Below are positions 43,901-54,653 of a stretch of 64,000 bases of DNA, piece by piece. The stretch is taken from assembly GCA_014526335.1 (NCBI GenBank), contig JACTAT010000001.1, forward strand, positions 3,834,596-3,898,595, read 5' to 3'. Positions within the stretch are counted from its first letter, which is position 1. Each line of letters starts with the position of its first letter. Under the pieces are notes generated by a model. That model worked only from the letters and a program-made list of their open reading frames with translations. It ran no database searches and was not told where the DNA came from. The translations under genes were made by a program, and so were the position numbers. The DNA is from Chrysaora quinquecirrha (Eukaryota > Cnidaria > Scyphozoa > Semaeostomeae > Pelagiidae).

Positions 43901-46801
43901 CGGCAGCTGAAGAACGATGCCAGTGTGCTCCAAAAGATTCATAGGGTGAGTTAATTAATTCTGTTTTTGAGACCGAATTTGGATCTGGTAGAAAGAAAAA
44001 GATGTTTGAAAAAAGTTTAAAAACAATTTGGAACTAAACTGGGTTAAAAAATCCTGTTTTTGCTTTGTTTCAGAAATTGCACCAACTCAGCCAGACTGCA
44101 GAGTGTGGTACTTGCACTCCTGAGATTTCCAATAGAACAATAGGGGTAATGATAGGGTAACCATAGGATGGAACAATAAAGGGCTTTTGCACACCCAAGA
44201 TATGGTTGAAAATTGCCACACTGCAAACTGGCAAGTCAGTAAATCACAGTGTGGATGCCCTAAAAGATCTTGCTTTCTTCCTATAGACTTCCTCACCAAT
44301 TAAGAACTGAGGGCTTAACATTTTCTTGATTGAAACTTCAGCAAACATTCAGTTTTGACAATTTTAAAGTTTATGTAGGGAATGGATGATACAGAAAATA
44401 AAACTTACAGTTTTGGGTGGTGAAAAAACAGTTCATATCATCAAAACCTCGTCCCATGATACCAGATGAAGTATGGGGCAAATTAAATGTGTGACCAAGT
44501 TCATGCATTGCAGCTCCTAAAGTTGTTGAATAGTTTGCCCAATGAAAACCTCTGAAAAAGATAGATATGAAGGCTTCAAGAAAAATCTCTTTTGACATAA
44601 AAAAGATATTGGAAAATGGAAACTTAATTATAATATAGACCACTGGGATGGGCTAAGGTTGGTCTTATGGGCCATGGCTTTTTGTTGCAAGCCTGCCCCT
44701 CCACAGAACTTTTCTTGTTATTTTAGGAGAAACTTGTCAAAATAATGCTGAAACTGCACATCTATATAGCTGCCTGATCGAAGACAATTGGACCCCATTT
44801 ATACAAGAGAAACTGGACCAGTTCTGATTCAAGAAGAACTGGATCCGTTGCACTCCGATTTGGAAAGGCCCTAAATTTATAATTATAAGCCTTACCTGTT
44901 ACAACTGTCATCAAACAGACAATGAGCATCAATTTTCTTTTCATCGGTGAACTTTTCAACAAGCTCGTTCAAATTTCTTGCCCATGTGTGTAAACATCCA
45001 GTCCCAAACAAAGCCAAGTTGCCCCCACCAAGGGCAGTATGTCCTCTCACATACTCTGGTATCTTCTTCTTATCAAATGTATCTTTATTTTCAGGTGGCT
45101 TGTAAAAGGTGCAAGACATGAAGACCCAGAATTTGCATAATGGATTGAAAAGCTCTGAATTAGACAGCTCTGAAAGGCAAATAAAGAATACTGAAAGGAT
45201 CATTCAGTTAATTGGTAAGTTTCACCCTTCATATTCTGCTTTTGTTCTAGACTGACTGTCTAGACTACTGGGATGCATATTTTGGAAATTTAAGGTCTTA
45301 ATCCCATAAGCTTTTCCAGCCTGCTTGGTATATCAACATAGTAGATCATAATCCTAACTCCTTTGTGAGATATCACAGCAGCAAGATGGTCAATAGGTAT
45401 TCTCTTCATAGCCTCATTTCAGAATTTCCTCACCCCTTTCCAAGAGACAATTTTTAGTTTTTCCTAGTGATTGTGCCAAGATGCCAAGATAATGCAAAAA
45501 CCTTGTATTAGCAGCTGTATCTCTTTTATTGGGGAGTTATGCTTGTGGTTTGATGATGCCCCTCCGCTTTGTTCTTGGCAAGGCATGGGAGAGATGCCTG
45601 CTTGAAAGGGGCCTGCATCAACTCCTACAATATTCCTGGGTGTTTGGGTGGCACAAGGATGTAAAATTCTGGTATCACCATCCAGTGATGTTTCTACAAC
45701 CATATTATTCTGAAAACCCACCTTCTTTGAAGAACCTATACAGCTCATCTCCTGTCATTGTGTGTGCTTTTTCAACAGTCAGTTTGCTTTGAAACACACT
45801 GACTTTAACATTTCCTTCTTCATCTTCTTCAAGTCTGAAACTTCTCCTTCCAAATCCATGCAGGTTGAGGTTTTCTCCTGTGAATGTCTGAAGGATCCTG
45901 GCATTAAATGCTATTCTTTGCAAAGCACTTTCAATTGAATTATCTACCTCTGCAGGAGCTTGAAACTTCCCATTGCTACCACTGCAAATTATGTAAACTG
46001 GTCTCACAAACCTAGAAAAAGTTAACGTTTTTAGTTTTACATACTTGCTGTCCTTGCTAGCAAATGATGTAGTAATCAGGTATCCCCCAAACTGCAAGTA
46101 AACCCTTTCTTAGTAGATCTTTTTCAAAGGGATTTTACACCCCACACAGCCCCCTTAGCAACAAGAGGACAGCCAGACAGGCTTAGTCTTGAGGATGAGA
46201 AATCTACCCTGGCAAATTTTTTGCAACAATATCCACCTTTCATTTTTTATTGGCTCATACTCAACATGCAATTCGTGAAAAACATTTTTTGTTTCAGTTG
46301 AAGACAGTAGAATCAGATTTCTGCCTTTTTTCGCTGGAGTAAATATCCTCATTTCTCCGCTATCTGAAATCAACCAATTAAGTTCATGGTCTGTGGACAA
46401 ACTATGACATCTTATATATCCTAAATTAGTCCTTGATCTTTCAGTGACGTCATTCTCGCAGCTATAACCTCTTTTATTAGCTTGACACAAACTCTGAACT
46501 AATTCATTTGTTTCATGGAGAACTTTTTGTTTTTTGACTTTTCCCTCCATGACCATGTTACATAAATCAGTTCCTTTCTCGTCGTCTCCGTTTTTTTCGA
46601 GTTCTTTGTGGTTATTCTTTCTAAACTCAATACACAAATTCGGTCCATTTTGCTTCTGACTTCCAGGGAACCATGTATCATGATCAGTGGGTAGCTTGTC
46701 TTTAATGTCCCCTGACAGTTTCCTTGTAAACCCACAACATCCGTCGCTATCCTTAGATCCGTGACATTTTGCTTTATTTTAACCTCCGCATTTTCCATCA
46801 T
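40918..46801 (-). CDS. Zinc metallopeptidase (YIL108W-like) with C-terminal jacalin-like repeats
   Basis: Eight minus-strand exons: 46237-46801, 45722-46011, 44896-45169, 44409-44551, 43885-43984, 43048-43285, 42088-42367 and 40918-41185 (stop TAA at 40918-40920), about 719 residues. The N-terminal part has the GTLKTSYPLIMIHG and EMRIFTPAKKGRNLILL motifs, then GHTALGGGNLALFGTGCLHT. Exon 4 carries AMHELGHTFNLPHTSSGIMG, a metzincin-like HExxHxxxxxH zinc site with a Met turn. This matches the family of the yeast putative metalloproteinase YIL108W. Exons 6-7 hold two jacalin-like segments (GLRIKAGEFVDAIQF; IDVRAGEWIDALRIHT, WFGGNGG), suggesting carbohydrate binding. Exon 8 is an unrelated C-terminal tail. 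Exon 1 reads through only with one extra base in the GGG at 46666-46668, and the exon 6/7 junction is also off by one base. No signal peptide is evident. Substrates are unknown. Confidence 0.8.
41232..41310 (+). mobile_element. tRNA-like SINE head
   Basis: ATGGCGAGAATGGCCAAGCG (A-box-like) and GGTTGTGGGTTAAATTCCCAC (B-box-like) at tRNA spacing, followed by non-tRNA sequence to about 41500. It lies in the last intron of the metallopeptidase gene. Confidence 0.5.
41797..42063. mobile_element. Palindromic MITE family A, near-complete copy
   Basis: Left GTCCTTGCCAAACGATCAAAC, right AAATGTTTGATCGTTTTGCCAGGGTC. 267 bp, ending 25 bp from exon 42088-42367 and covering the 5' part of the intron on the minus strand. 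Confidence 0.75.
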
Positions 46802-47919
46802 GTTTAATAGCCTCTCTTTCCACCTTATTCCTAATATGACAAATGTATAAACTAACTCTAAAAAATGTCTCAAAAAATGGCCTAGGCTCTTAAGTCACGC
46901 CTTTCCTATATATCTATACGTCTATGTTTTGGTTTTTTCGTTATTCAGCTTACATCCATTGTTGAAAATAGTGATAATACAATGAATTAGTAGTTTAGAA
47001 TAAATAGTGATCACAATAACATTCCTAAAGCTCTTTTACGCAAACTTGGCAACGCAAAAAGTTAATTTTCAGACGGCTGCCATTTCCCGACAAAAGTCCC
47101 TCTTTGTTTGCGTTGCTGTTGTTGTTACGTTATGCTGTAATAATCATAATAATAATTGAAAAGAGTCTTTTTCGGCGATTAAACTACTCTAAGGTTCCAA
47201 ATAAACGTCCCTCCCAGTTTATTAATTTTGAGTTTTTCCCCCACCCCCCGGACCTTATAAGGACCCCCCCGTTTATTGAGTTTTCGAAAAACTCCTATTT
47301 TGGCTCTTTTCTTGCTTTTCAACGTAATTGAGAAGTTTGCAACGATGTACACTCTTTTCTCTTTATAAGAATACAGTCTATAAGAATATTCAGGCTCAAA
47401 ATTGCTAAAGAACAATGGAAATTTAAGAATAACAATGGAAAAGTTCACGCCTTGGAAAATTTATAGTATTCTTATAAAAAAAGTGTACTTTATAATGAAA
47501 GCTATCTTAACCAAAAATTTTAGCAAAATTCAGCCCTGGTTTATTATTGACCAGTTGATTATTAAAAAAGTGAATGTGTATGAGTAAAGAAGATAAGATC
47601 TCTGAGGCTCGCAGATTTTAAGCTAAAAAGTATTGCTTTTAATTTGCAATCCAAAGACACTCTTAATCTATTAATGTATGTTTTTCGTTAAATCTCATTT
47701 CTCATACTGCTTTGTGTTTACAACAAATAGGAATTCTACATTTTACCAAATAGCATGTGCTACTTGAATAAAATTTTTGATACAGAGATCTTGTTCCCAT
47801 GGAAATAGCTTCATATAATTTTTGCATTAATCTATGGTTGTTTTCAAATCGTTATAAAGTAAGCTCTCGAAAACATCGTTTGTCAGGTTAAAATCATTGG
47901 GAATTTCTTAATAAAAATC
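46802..47919. promoter_or_regulatory. Head-to-head intergenic region (possible shared promoter)
   Basis: About 1.1 kb between the start codons of the minus-strand metallopeptidase and the plus-strand galactosyltransferase. It contains a family D fold-back copy (47347-47488) and AT-rich sequence. No CpG-rich core or TATA arrangement stands out. Shared regulation is only a possibility suggested by geometry. Confidence 0.4.
47347..47488. mobile_element. TIR element family D, short copy 3
   Basis: Ends TACACTCTTTTCTCTTTATAAG and CTTATAAAAAAAGTGTAC with TATAAGAATA inner arms. About 142 bp, a deletion derivative of the 300-400 bp copies at 37474 and 38147. Confidence 0.6.
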
Positions 47920-50900
47920 ATGGAGAAACTTTCAAATAGCGATTTGCGCAAAATGCTATTAATTACAATTCTACTTGGATCAGTTTTCGGTGCAATGTAT
48001 ATCATCATTATGGACAGTTATCAATTTTCTAATCCTGTTTCATTAAATTTAGAAATTCTACAGTTGCTTCGGTTTTCTGGAGGAGGAAACATGAGCAAAG
48101 CTGAGAAAACAGACCAGACAATAAAAACCTTGTTTTCTTTGAATATAACTGAAGACATTTCAAGCAATGAGGCTGAAAAGAGAGTTGTGGAAGAGAAGCG
48201 TGAAACGAAAGACATCAAAGCTTCAAAAGGAAAGAAAGTCTCGCAGTCGAAAGCGCAAGATTCGTCAGCAGGAACTATGAACAAGAAACCTGACATGCTC
48301 CAAGCCTCGAAATCACAGAACACAAGGAAAAAGCCGAGTCAGAAAGAGAAGTGTCCGTTTAACAAGACCTTGCTTGGTATGTTTATTACAATACACCTTT
48401 TTCAATAAGCAACTGGACTTTTCGTCCAGCACTCAAAGTTGCTTAAAATATCTAGTACTTCAGCCCTCCACGGTCTAATTTTGGCTCTTTTTTCCTTCTA
48501 AATGTTATTGAGAAGATTTGCTATGATATACTGTATAAAAATAACTATCTAAACCAAACCGTTTAGACATAGCCCCGACTCTCCTTACTTTATTAACCGG
48601 TTGCTTATTTAATAAAAAGTGTTGCTTGACTCCGTGGTGTAATATTGATTGATAGATCTTTGAGACTTTGATCTTGTTAATAGTTGTCAGATACATAGAC
48701 TTTTTGTCTTTGCAAATTGATTTCTATGCTTACCTTAGAGGGTGTACTGATTTGTGCTAGATCTAGGCTGATATAATGAGTACAACCCAGCTCTTCCCTT
48801 AAGGTAACCAGACCTAATCGTCATTGTGCCTTTTTGCTTTGAATTAAAGAGAGTTCGCAACTCACTTCGCTCTTTGTGATAAGTTTGATCTTGGTGGAAT
48901 AGAAACAGAATCATAGATTGTGACCCAGGCTCTCTCAGAGCACATTTCTATCTTTAGCACTCGATCTCTGGAGGCTGTGAAGGGTTCCAACTAGCATTAA
49001 CCTTATACCTTTCTTTATAAGACTGGTAGTTCTTGAGGAAGTTGAGATCTAGTTGTGTAAAGCGTGCTAAGTACAGCTAGATGTCAACCTTTTTATAACT
49101 TCGACTCAGTCATTATAAGCAAGCCTCACTGTAAGCCATACCACGTGCTGTTTATGCTCTGATGCTTGCATGAACACCCCATAACTGAAAGCACCACCTT
49201 CTGCCTCATTTGAGTCTGGTTCCCATAAATTCATTGTAATGGATCGGTGGCGATCGATGGCGATCAGAATTTATGTCTTACGACTTCTTATGTCTTTCTC
49301 CCGATGTTTTGAAACCCTTTCTTACCATCCTTACGACTGTAGGTGTCAGTCAACTGTTTACAAAGTGGAACTCAGCACAACTTGTTTTACTAGTACGTAA
49401 CTCACAAGGTATATTTTTGTCTTAAGATCCCTTTCTATGTGCCCCTTTTCAGGTCCTGTTCATGTAGAAACCACAAAGATTGATTTAGCGAAGCTGCAGA
49501 AGTCAGAGCTAGGTTTTGTTAAACCTGGAGGCCAATGGGCACCAACTGACTGTTTACCAAGAGAGGAGGTGAGGTGAATCAAAGATAATAAGGCCTAATT
49601 CAGACGTATCGTGTCAGAGTCGTGCGGATTTTTGTGAAATGTCTGGCACGACCGTAGAACGACATCTGAATCAACCAGTGATTTTAGCTCGAGCTCTTAA
49701 ATCCTGGCACGCCCCAATTGGCCTTGCCGCACGGACGTCGAGCCTTTGCCGTGCCTTAACTTATCGTGTGTCGTCTTGTTTGCAAGCCCGAATAAAGGAA
49801 TCTGAGTCACGCACGATCTCTGAGTCAAATGTCGTGCCACGTATCGAGCTTGTGCCTTGGCAGAATGTTGCTGGCACGGACAACTCTGGCAAAACGTCTG
49901 AGCTTGGCCAAATATTTTGTTTTTGTACGTTTCTTCTGTTTTAAACCTGTCCTCAAGGCCTTTCTCTTTTTAAGCATTCGATTGTTCTTTTCTAGCTTGC
50001 CGTTGTAATACCTTTCAGAAAAAGAGAAGAGCATCTTGGGATATTTCTACGTCATATGCATAAATTTTTAATGTCCCAAATGTTGAAGTATAGAATCTTT
50101 GTTATTGAACAGGTGAGGTCGCCTGATTTAGACACACATTTTTGACTGACTGACTGATCAACTAACTGGCTGACCGACTAACTATAACTAACTAACTAAC
50201 TAACTAACTAACAAACTAACTAACTAACCAACTTACTAACTAACTTACTAACTAACTTACTAATTTATTAACTGTGTGACTGACTAACAAACTAACTAAT
50301 AAACAAACTTGATTGATTGACTAATTGACTAATTAAATAACTAACTAACTAACTAACCAACTAACCAACCAACTAGCTAACTAACTAACTAACTAACTTA
50401 CTTACTAATTAATTAACTGTGTGACTGACTAACAAATTAACTTGTAGACAAACTTGACTGACTTACTAATTGACCAACTAACTAACTAGCTAACCAACTA
50501 ACTAACTAACTAACTAACTGGCTAACTGGCTAACAAACTAACTAACTAACTAACTAACCAATTAACGAACTAACTAACTAACTAACTAACTAGCTGAGTA
50601 ATTAACTAACTAGCTAACTAGTTAACTGAGTGACTTACCAACTAACTTATGAACTAACTGACTGACTGTATAATTAACTAAGTAACTAGAATTCCTTTCT
50701 TTCAACAGGATGATGACTATGAGTTCAATCGTGGTAAACTGATGAACATTGGATTCAAAGAAGCCATGAAACGCCACCCGTTCAAGTGTGTTGTTTTCCA
50801 TGACATCGATCTTATTCCTGAAGATAGCAGAAATGATTATGGTTGTCCTAGCTCTCCACGACACATGTCGGTAGCTATAGACAAATTCGATTATGAGTAA

Positions 50901-52511
50901 GTATATGGTTTAAATGTCATCTTGATTCTTGTTGTAGGGATGGGAGTGAAGGAGTGTACGTTTTGCTTATTTGGACTTCACAAGCAGAGTTGAGTTAGAG
51001 TTCATTTTGCTTTCGATATTCAGTGGTGTAATGCACTTTATGCTCCCTTAGTTCAAGAAATAAGAACCCCCAAGCAAAAGGGACCCTCTGACAAATTTTT
51101 CGCTTTGTGTGCCTTTTAGCCTTACTATGCTCAAAGGCTTCCTAAGGACATCCCATTAACAGTCTCTTGGCAAAGGGACACGAAACGTGCATTTTGTAAT
51201 GTTCTAAAGGACATGTTTCCAAAATTTTCACACTACTCCGAGCGCCCTTCCCCATAACAGCGAACTTCGCTTCTCCGTCTCTGCATAAGGACCTCATCTT
51301 ACTAAGCTCCTACGGACCCTGGGCGTCTTCGTTACGCCACTGTAGCGGCCCAACCCAGCCACGGTAGCGTCACAGCCAGGGTCAAGGTCTCGATTAGTTA
51401 ACCTACTACTGAGATCCTAGCGACTGGCGCTAAAACACCATTTCACCTTCACCCTTCACTGTCGATATTGCGATACTTTATCAAGAGGATGATTCAGAAA
51501 TGTTACAAGCATGCCCAAACAACTTTCCTTAAGGGTCAGATTAAGCGAATTTCAAATGTTTGACCGGCAGTGCTCGATCATATGGCAAGGGCCTGTTTAA
51601 TGTTTTCTCACGTTACAGATTGCTTTATGAAAAGCTCTTTGGTGGTGTTGAAATGTTTAAAACTGAAGATTTTGATCGAGTGAATGGATTCTCAAACTCG
51701 TTTTGGGGCTGGGGTGCTGAGGACGATAAAGTGGTAGTGGTAGTGATAGGTAGTGGTAGTGGTAGTGGTAGTGGTAAGTGGTAGTGGTAGTGGTAGTGGT
51801 AGTGGTAGTGGTAGTGGTAGTGGTAGTGGTAGTGGTAGTAGTAGTGGTGGTAGTGGTGGTAGTGGTAGTGATAGTGGTAGTGGTAGTGGTAGTGGTAGTG
51901 TGATAGTGGTAGTGGTATAGTGGTAGTGGTAGTGGTAGTAGTGGTAGTAGTGGTAGTGGTAGTGGTAGTGGTAGTGGTAGTGGTGGTAGTAGTGGTGGTA
52001 GTAGTATTAGTAGTGGTAGTAGTAGTGTAAAAATTAGAGGATGTACGAAATCTGTCTGGTATCATTCAATAATTTGCAAAACCTTTTCTTGTTTCAAGGG
52101 TGACACGATTATTAAGAAATATTTCAAGACCAGCCGTGCAAGTCGCTCGATATAAAATGCTTGCAGTATGAAATGAATTTGCTGACGAATACAGTATGAA
52201 ATCATGCTGACGAATACAGCATGAAATGCACGCTCTGACGAATACAGTATGAAATTAACCTGCTAAGAATATCTTGTTTCCTAACTAGTCAGTCTCTAGC
52301 CAGTCTGCTCATTTTACAAAAACCTTTTTTCTTCATTTTCAGGTTCGAAATTCTGAGAATGTCTAAAAACACGGAGTACATTAAAAATGATGGACTAAAC
52401 AGTTTGCAATATAAAGTTAACAGAGTTTTAGAACTTCCACTTTTTACTATGATTAAAGTTAACCTTGAAAAACATAAAGATAGAATGCTGGGTGTCAAGG
52501 AATATTTTTGA
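47920..52511 (+). CDS. Beta-1,4-galactosyltransferase-like glycosyltransferase (GT7 family)
   Basis: Golgi type II enzyme expected to transfer Gal or GalNAc from UDP-sugar to GlcNAc-type acceptors. Exons: 47920-48376, 49453-49568, 49996-50112, 50709-50896, 51602-51610 region start to about 51731, 52099-52165, 52343-52511. A short cytoplasmic tail precedes one membrane anchor (about residues 12-31) and a basic, Ser-rich stem. Family motifs in order: GGQWAPTDCLPRE, VVIPFRKREEHL, FVIEQ, FNRGKLMNIGF, the DxD motif in FHDIDLIPED, SVAIDKFDY, FGGV, FWGWGAEDD, NISRPAVQVARYKM and KNDGLNSLQYKV. The last exons do not join cleanly. A minisatellite begins right after the EDD codons (51730) and hides the donor, and the segment normally linking RYKM to RFEILRM is missing, with a tandem array at 52164-52270 in its place. 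The exon 5 acceptor is at about 51618. Function may be impaired, or the assembly may have collapsed here. Confidence 0.82.
49590..49909. mobile_element. TIR element family C
   Basis: Left AAGGCCTAATTCAGACGTAT, right ACGTCTGAGCTTGGCC. About 320 bp and GC-richer than its surroundings. The plus-strand frame at 49639-49944 inside it has no protein features. It lies in the intron before exon 49996. Confidence 0.6.
50150..50690 (+). repeat. AACT tetranucleotide microsatellite
   Basis: Over 500 bp of imperfect AACT/CTAA repeats filling the intron before exon 50709. The repeat ends about 15 bp before the acceptor. Confidence 0.9.
51345..51460 (+). mobile_element. tRNA-derived SINE-like repeat, copy 5 (head missing)
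   Basis: Body and tail of the family (CACGGTAGCGTCACAGCCAGG; GTTAACCTACTACTGAGATC). The A-box head is absent. The dispersed repeat of 51052-51300 lies directly upstream. Confidence 0.6.
51540..51595. mobile_element. Palindromic MITE family A, right-end fragment
   Basis: TTTCAAATGTTTGACCGGCAG followed by GATCATATGGCAAGGGCCT, just before exon 5 of the galactosyltransferase. Confidence 0.5.
51730..52027 (+). repeat. GTAGTG hexanucleotide minisatellite at an exon border
   Basis: About 300 bp of GTAGTG/GTGGTA repeats. It begins within or immediately after the codons for the galactosyltransferase GAEDDK motif, so it replaces the natural splice donor region. Each unit contains GGTAGT, and one spot near 51774 reads GGTAAGT, a good donor by itself. 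Confidence 0.9.
52164..52270 (+). repeat. Tandem repeat of 25-28 bp, four units, starting at an exon end
   Basis: Four units beginning CAGTATGAAAT or CAGCATGAAAT and ending CTGACGAATA (the last unit is decayed). The first unit overlaps the end of exon 52099-52165 and its donor GTATGA, so the splice donor itself has been copied in tandem. Confidence 0.8.
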
Positions 52512-52542
52512 TTAATTGCAGATGTAGGCGAGAATTTGTGAG

Positions 52543-52765
52543 GTTCTTTGGCCGCACGATCAAAAAATGTTTGTCAAACATTTAAAATCTGCATGTCAAG
52601 CAAAGTTTTTTATCGTTTTGGTTTCGCCATTTTCCAAACATTACTCGAGAAACTTGCTGTTTGACAAGCAATGTTTTGCGAGGTGGCCAAAGAGTCAAGC
52701 GTTACGAAGCAAATTTTAGCCGTTTGATAAACACAGTTTGATTGTTTGGCTTTTGCCAGCCAGGG
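52543..52765. mobile_element. Palindromic MITE family A, copy downstream of the galactosyltransferase
   Basis: Left TCTTTGGCCGCACGATCAAAA, right AGTTTGATTGTTTGGC then GCCAGCCAGGG. It starts 32 bp after the galactosyltransferase stop codon, so it may be in its 3' UTR. Confidence 0.65.
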
Positions 52766-52978
52766 ACAAAATCTGCCAACTTTTCCGTTTTCGGAGCTTG
52801 CCAACACCATAAACATTCATGACACTAATTTATGTTACATATAAGAAATAATAGAAAATTTATGCACGTAGAGAATATATGAAATTAATTGAAAAGCTAA
52901 AAATTTTAAAAATCTGTTCTGATTTGTTCCAGGGAGGTCGAATTTTTTTCTAGAAATACTGGTTTGATTGTGTTTACA

Positions 52979-53413
52979 CCCGGGGGGGGGGGGTACTTCC
53001 ATTGTTCAGTATAATGGACGTGCCGCCCAAAGGGGTAACTTTTTAAGCGACAATTTCCCTATATATGGGTTGGTTTTTCGCAAGGAGTCCTCTACACATG
53101 GGTAGTAAGAACTTTTAGACATGCAATGCTTTAAAAATCCTGATAAATTTTTTGCATTTAGAGTCAATTTTATGGTGCAAATCGGGTAAATGCGTTTCTT
53201 TCTCAGCGCAAATGCCTTTTCACAGCATTTATAGTTTCCTTAGGTGTTTAAATTGGTTTCAAATATTTGAGATACTGGTACAAATGGGTATGAAATTTCG
53301 TTGTTTTTTCTATAAATGGGTACTACGACTAACAAAACTTACCGGTAGACATGGGTGGGTTTGGAAAAACTGGGCGGCACGTCTAGTCTTTTCAACAATG
53401 AAGTACCCCCGGG
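52979..53413. mobile_element. TIR element with 8-bp target duplication (CCCGGGGG ends)
   Basis: Ends CCCGGGGG...GTACTTCC and GAAGTACCCCCGGG, with a second inverted block ACGTGCCGCCC / GGGCGGCACGT. TGTTTACA lies directly on both sides (52971-52978 and 53414-53421). An 8-bp duplication suggests hAT-type mobilisation. 435 bp, non-coding; the frame at 53152-53448 has no protein features. Confidence 0.8.
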
Positions 53414-54059
53414 TGTTTACACAGAGCACTTTATTGAGGTACATATAGCTAGAGCTGACTTTGTATTATGATTAAAATTATGGAATTTCGTAATTTGGTA
53501 TCAGTGTAAAAGAAATTTAAATTCGAAAAATCTTCTTGAGAAAAAGTTGTGTGTTTTCTTTGCGTTTGGTAATTTCTTTTTTGCTGTATAATTTCTTGAA
53601 TTATCTGGAAGCGATACCTTTGTTTATGGCAGTACAAGACCCCAATGGAAGCGGGCGCGACCGGGAGGGAACTTGACCATCCGTAGTATATCACAGGGAT
53701 GTGCCCTCGAGTTTTTTATGTTGTGACTTATAATAATTCAGTTTTTCGCCAAATTACGACAAGCATTATGTATGCCCAAGGAAAACTAATTTTGGACTTA
53801 TTTTAGAAGAAGTTTAGACCCATTGGAAGAGAATATTTGAACGCAAAGCCACTTTGCAGTAGCTAAATTATGTGTGCGCGTACCTTTCAGCTAACATATA
53901 ACATTAGCATACGAATAAACCCTGTGGGCTCCCGACACCCAAGGCATGTTTTTCAAGAAGCCGAGTCTTTGATTGATGTAGAAGCATTGTAAAAGTGGAA
54001 GCAGGGGGCTCCAGGGAGAATGGGGGCATGCGGGGCGCATCCACAGTTGCTGGAAAAGA

Positions 54060-54400
54060 GCCGTTTATGGCAAGCGAAAATAACCAAAATCATAAAAGCC
54101 GCCCGGTTTGTCTGTTAGAAAAACCAAGTTTTTTGATAAACTCGGCTTTTCTGCAGATAAACTGGGTTTTTCTGTAAAACTGAGTTTTTCTACGAGAAAA
54201 CTCTAGTTTTTCTGATAAACTTAATTTTTCTAGTGAAAAACCGGGTTTTTCAGATGAATTGAAAAAAGAAAAGACCACTTAAGACCACCTGCTGCTTAAC
54301 TGGTTTTTCAGAAACCCACTTTTCTAAAATAAACCAGGTTTTCTGGAGATTAACCGGGTTAATCTGGTTTTTGGTGACTTTCGCTTGCCACAGCCGTTGC
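54060..54400. mobile_element. Inverted-repeat element with internal AAACTGGGTTTTTCTG minisatellite
   Basis: The flanking arms GGCAAGCGAAAATAACCAAAA and TTTTGGTGACTTTCGCTTGCC are near-inverse copies. Between them (54115-54365), units of about 25 bp with AACTNNGTTTTTCTG repeat around ten times. The spacer 53422-54059 holds nothing recognised. Confidence 0.65.
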
Positions 54401-54653
54401 CATGTGGAGGAGAATATCACAGGGCAACAATGGAAATAGTATTCATCATCTAATTTTTGGCTTTTCGCCATTTTTTAAATTTTCTGAAACTGATCGTAAT
54501 ACAGGAATTTTCTCCCCTGAAAATGATTGTTTTATGATTTAAAAGCAAAAAGAGAAGCAACTAGTTTTCGTTCAACATTGATCTGTTGTTCTTTGGCTGC
54601 TTTACTCTATCACAGAGAAGTTTCAAGAATTGGGAAGGTCACAGACAGCCATC

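Noticed and set aside
51625..52065. 146-residue minus-strand frame rich in Thr, His and Tyr
   Set aside because: It is the complement of the GTAGTG minisatellite inside the galactosyltransferase gene; low complexity only.
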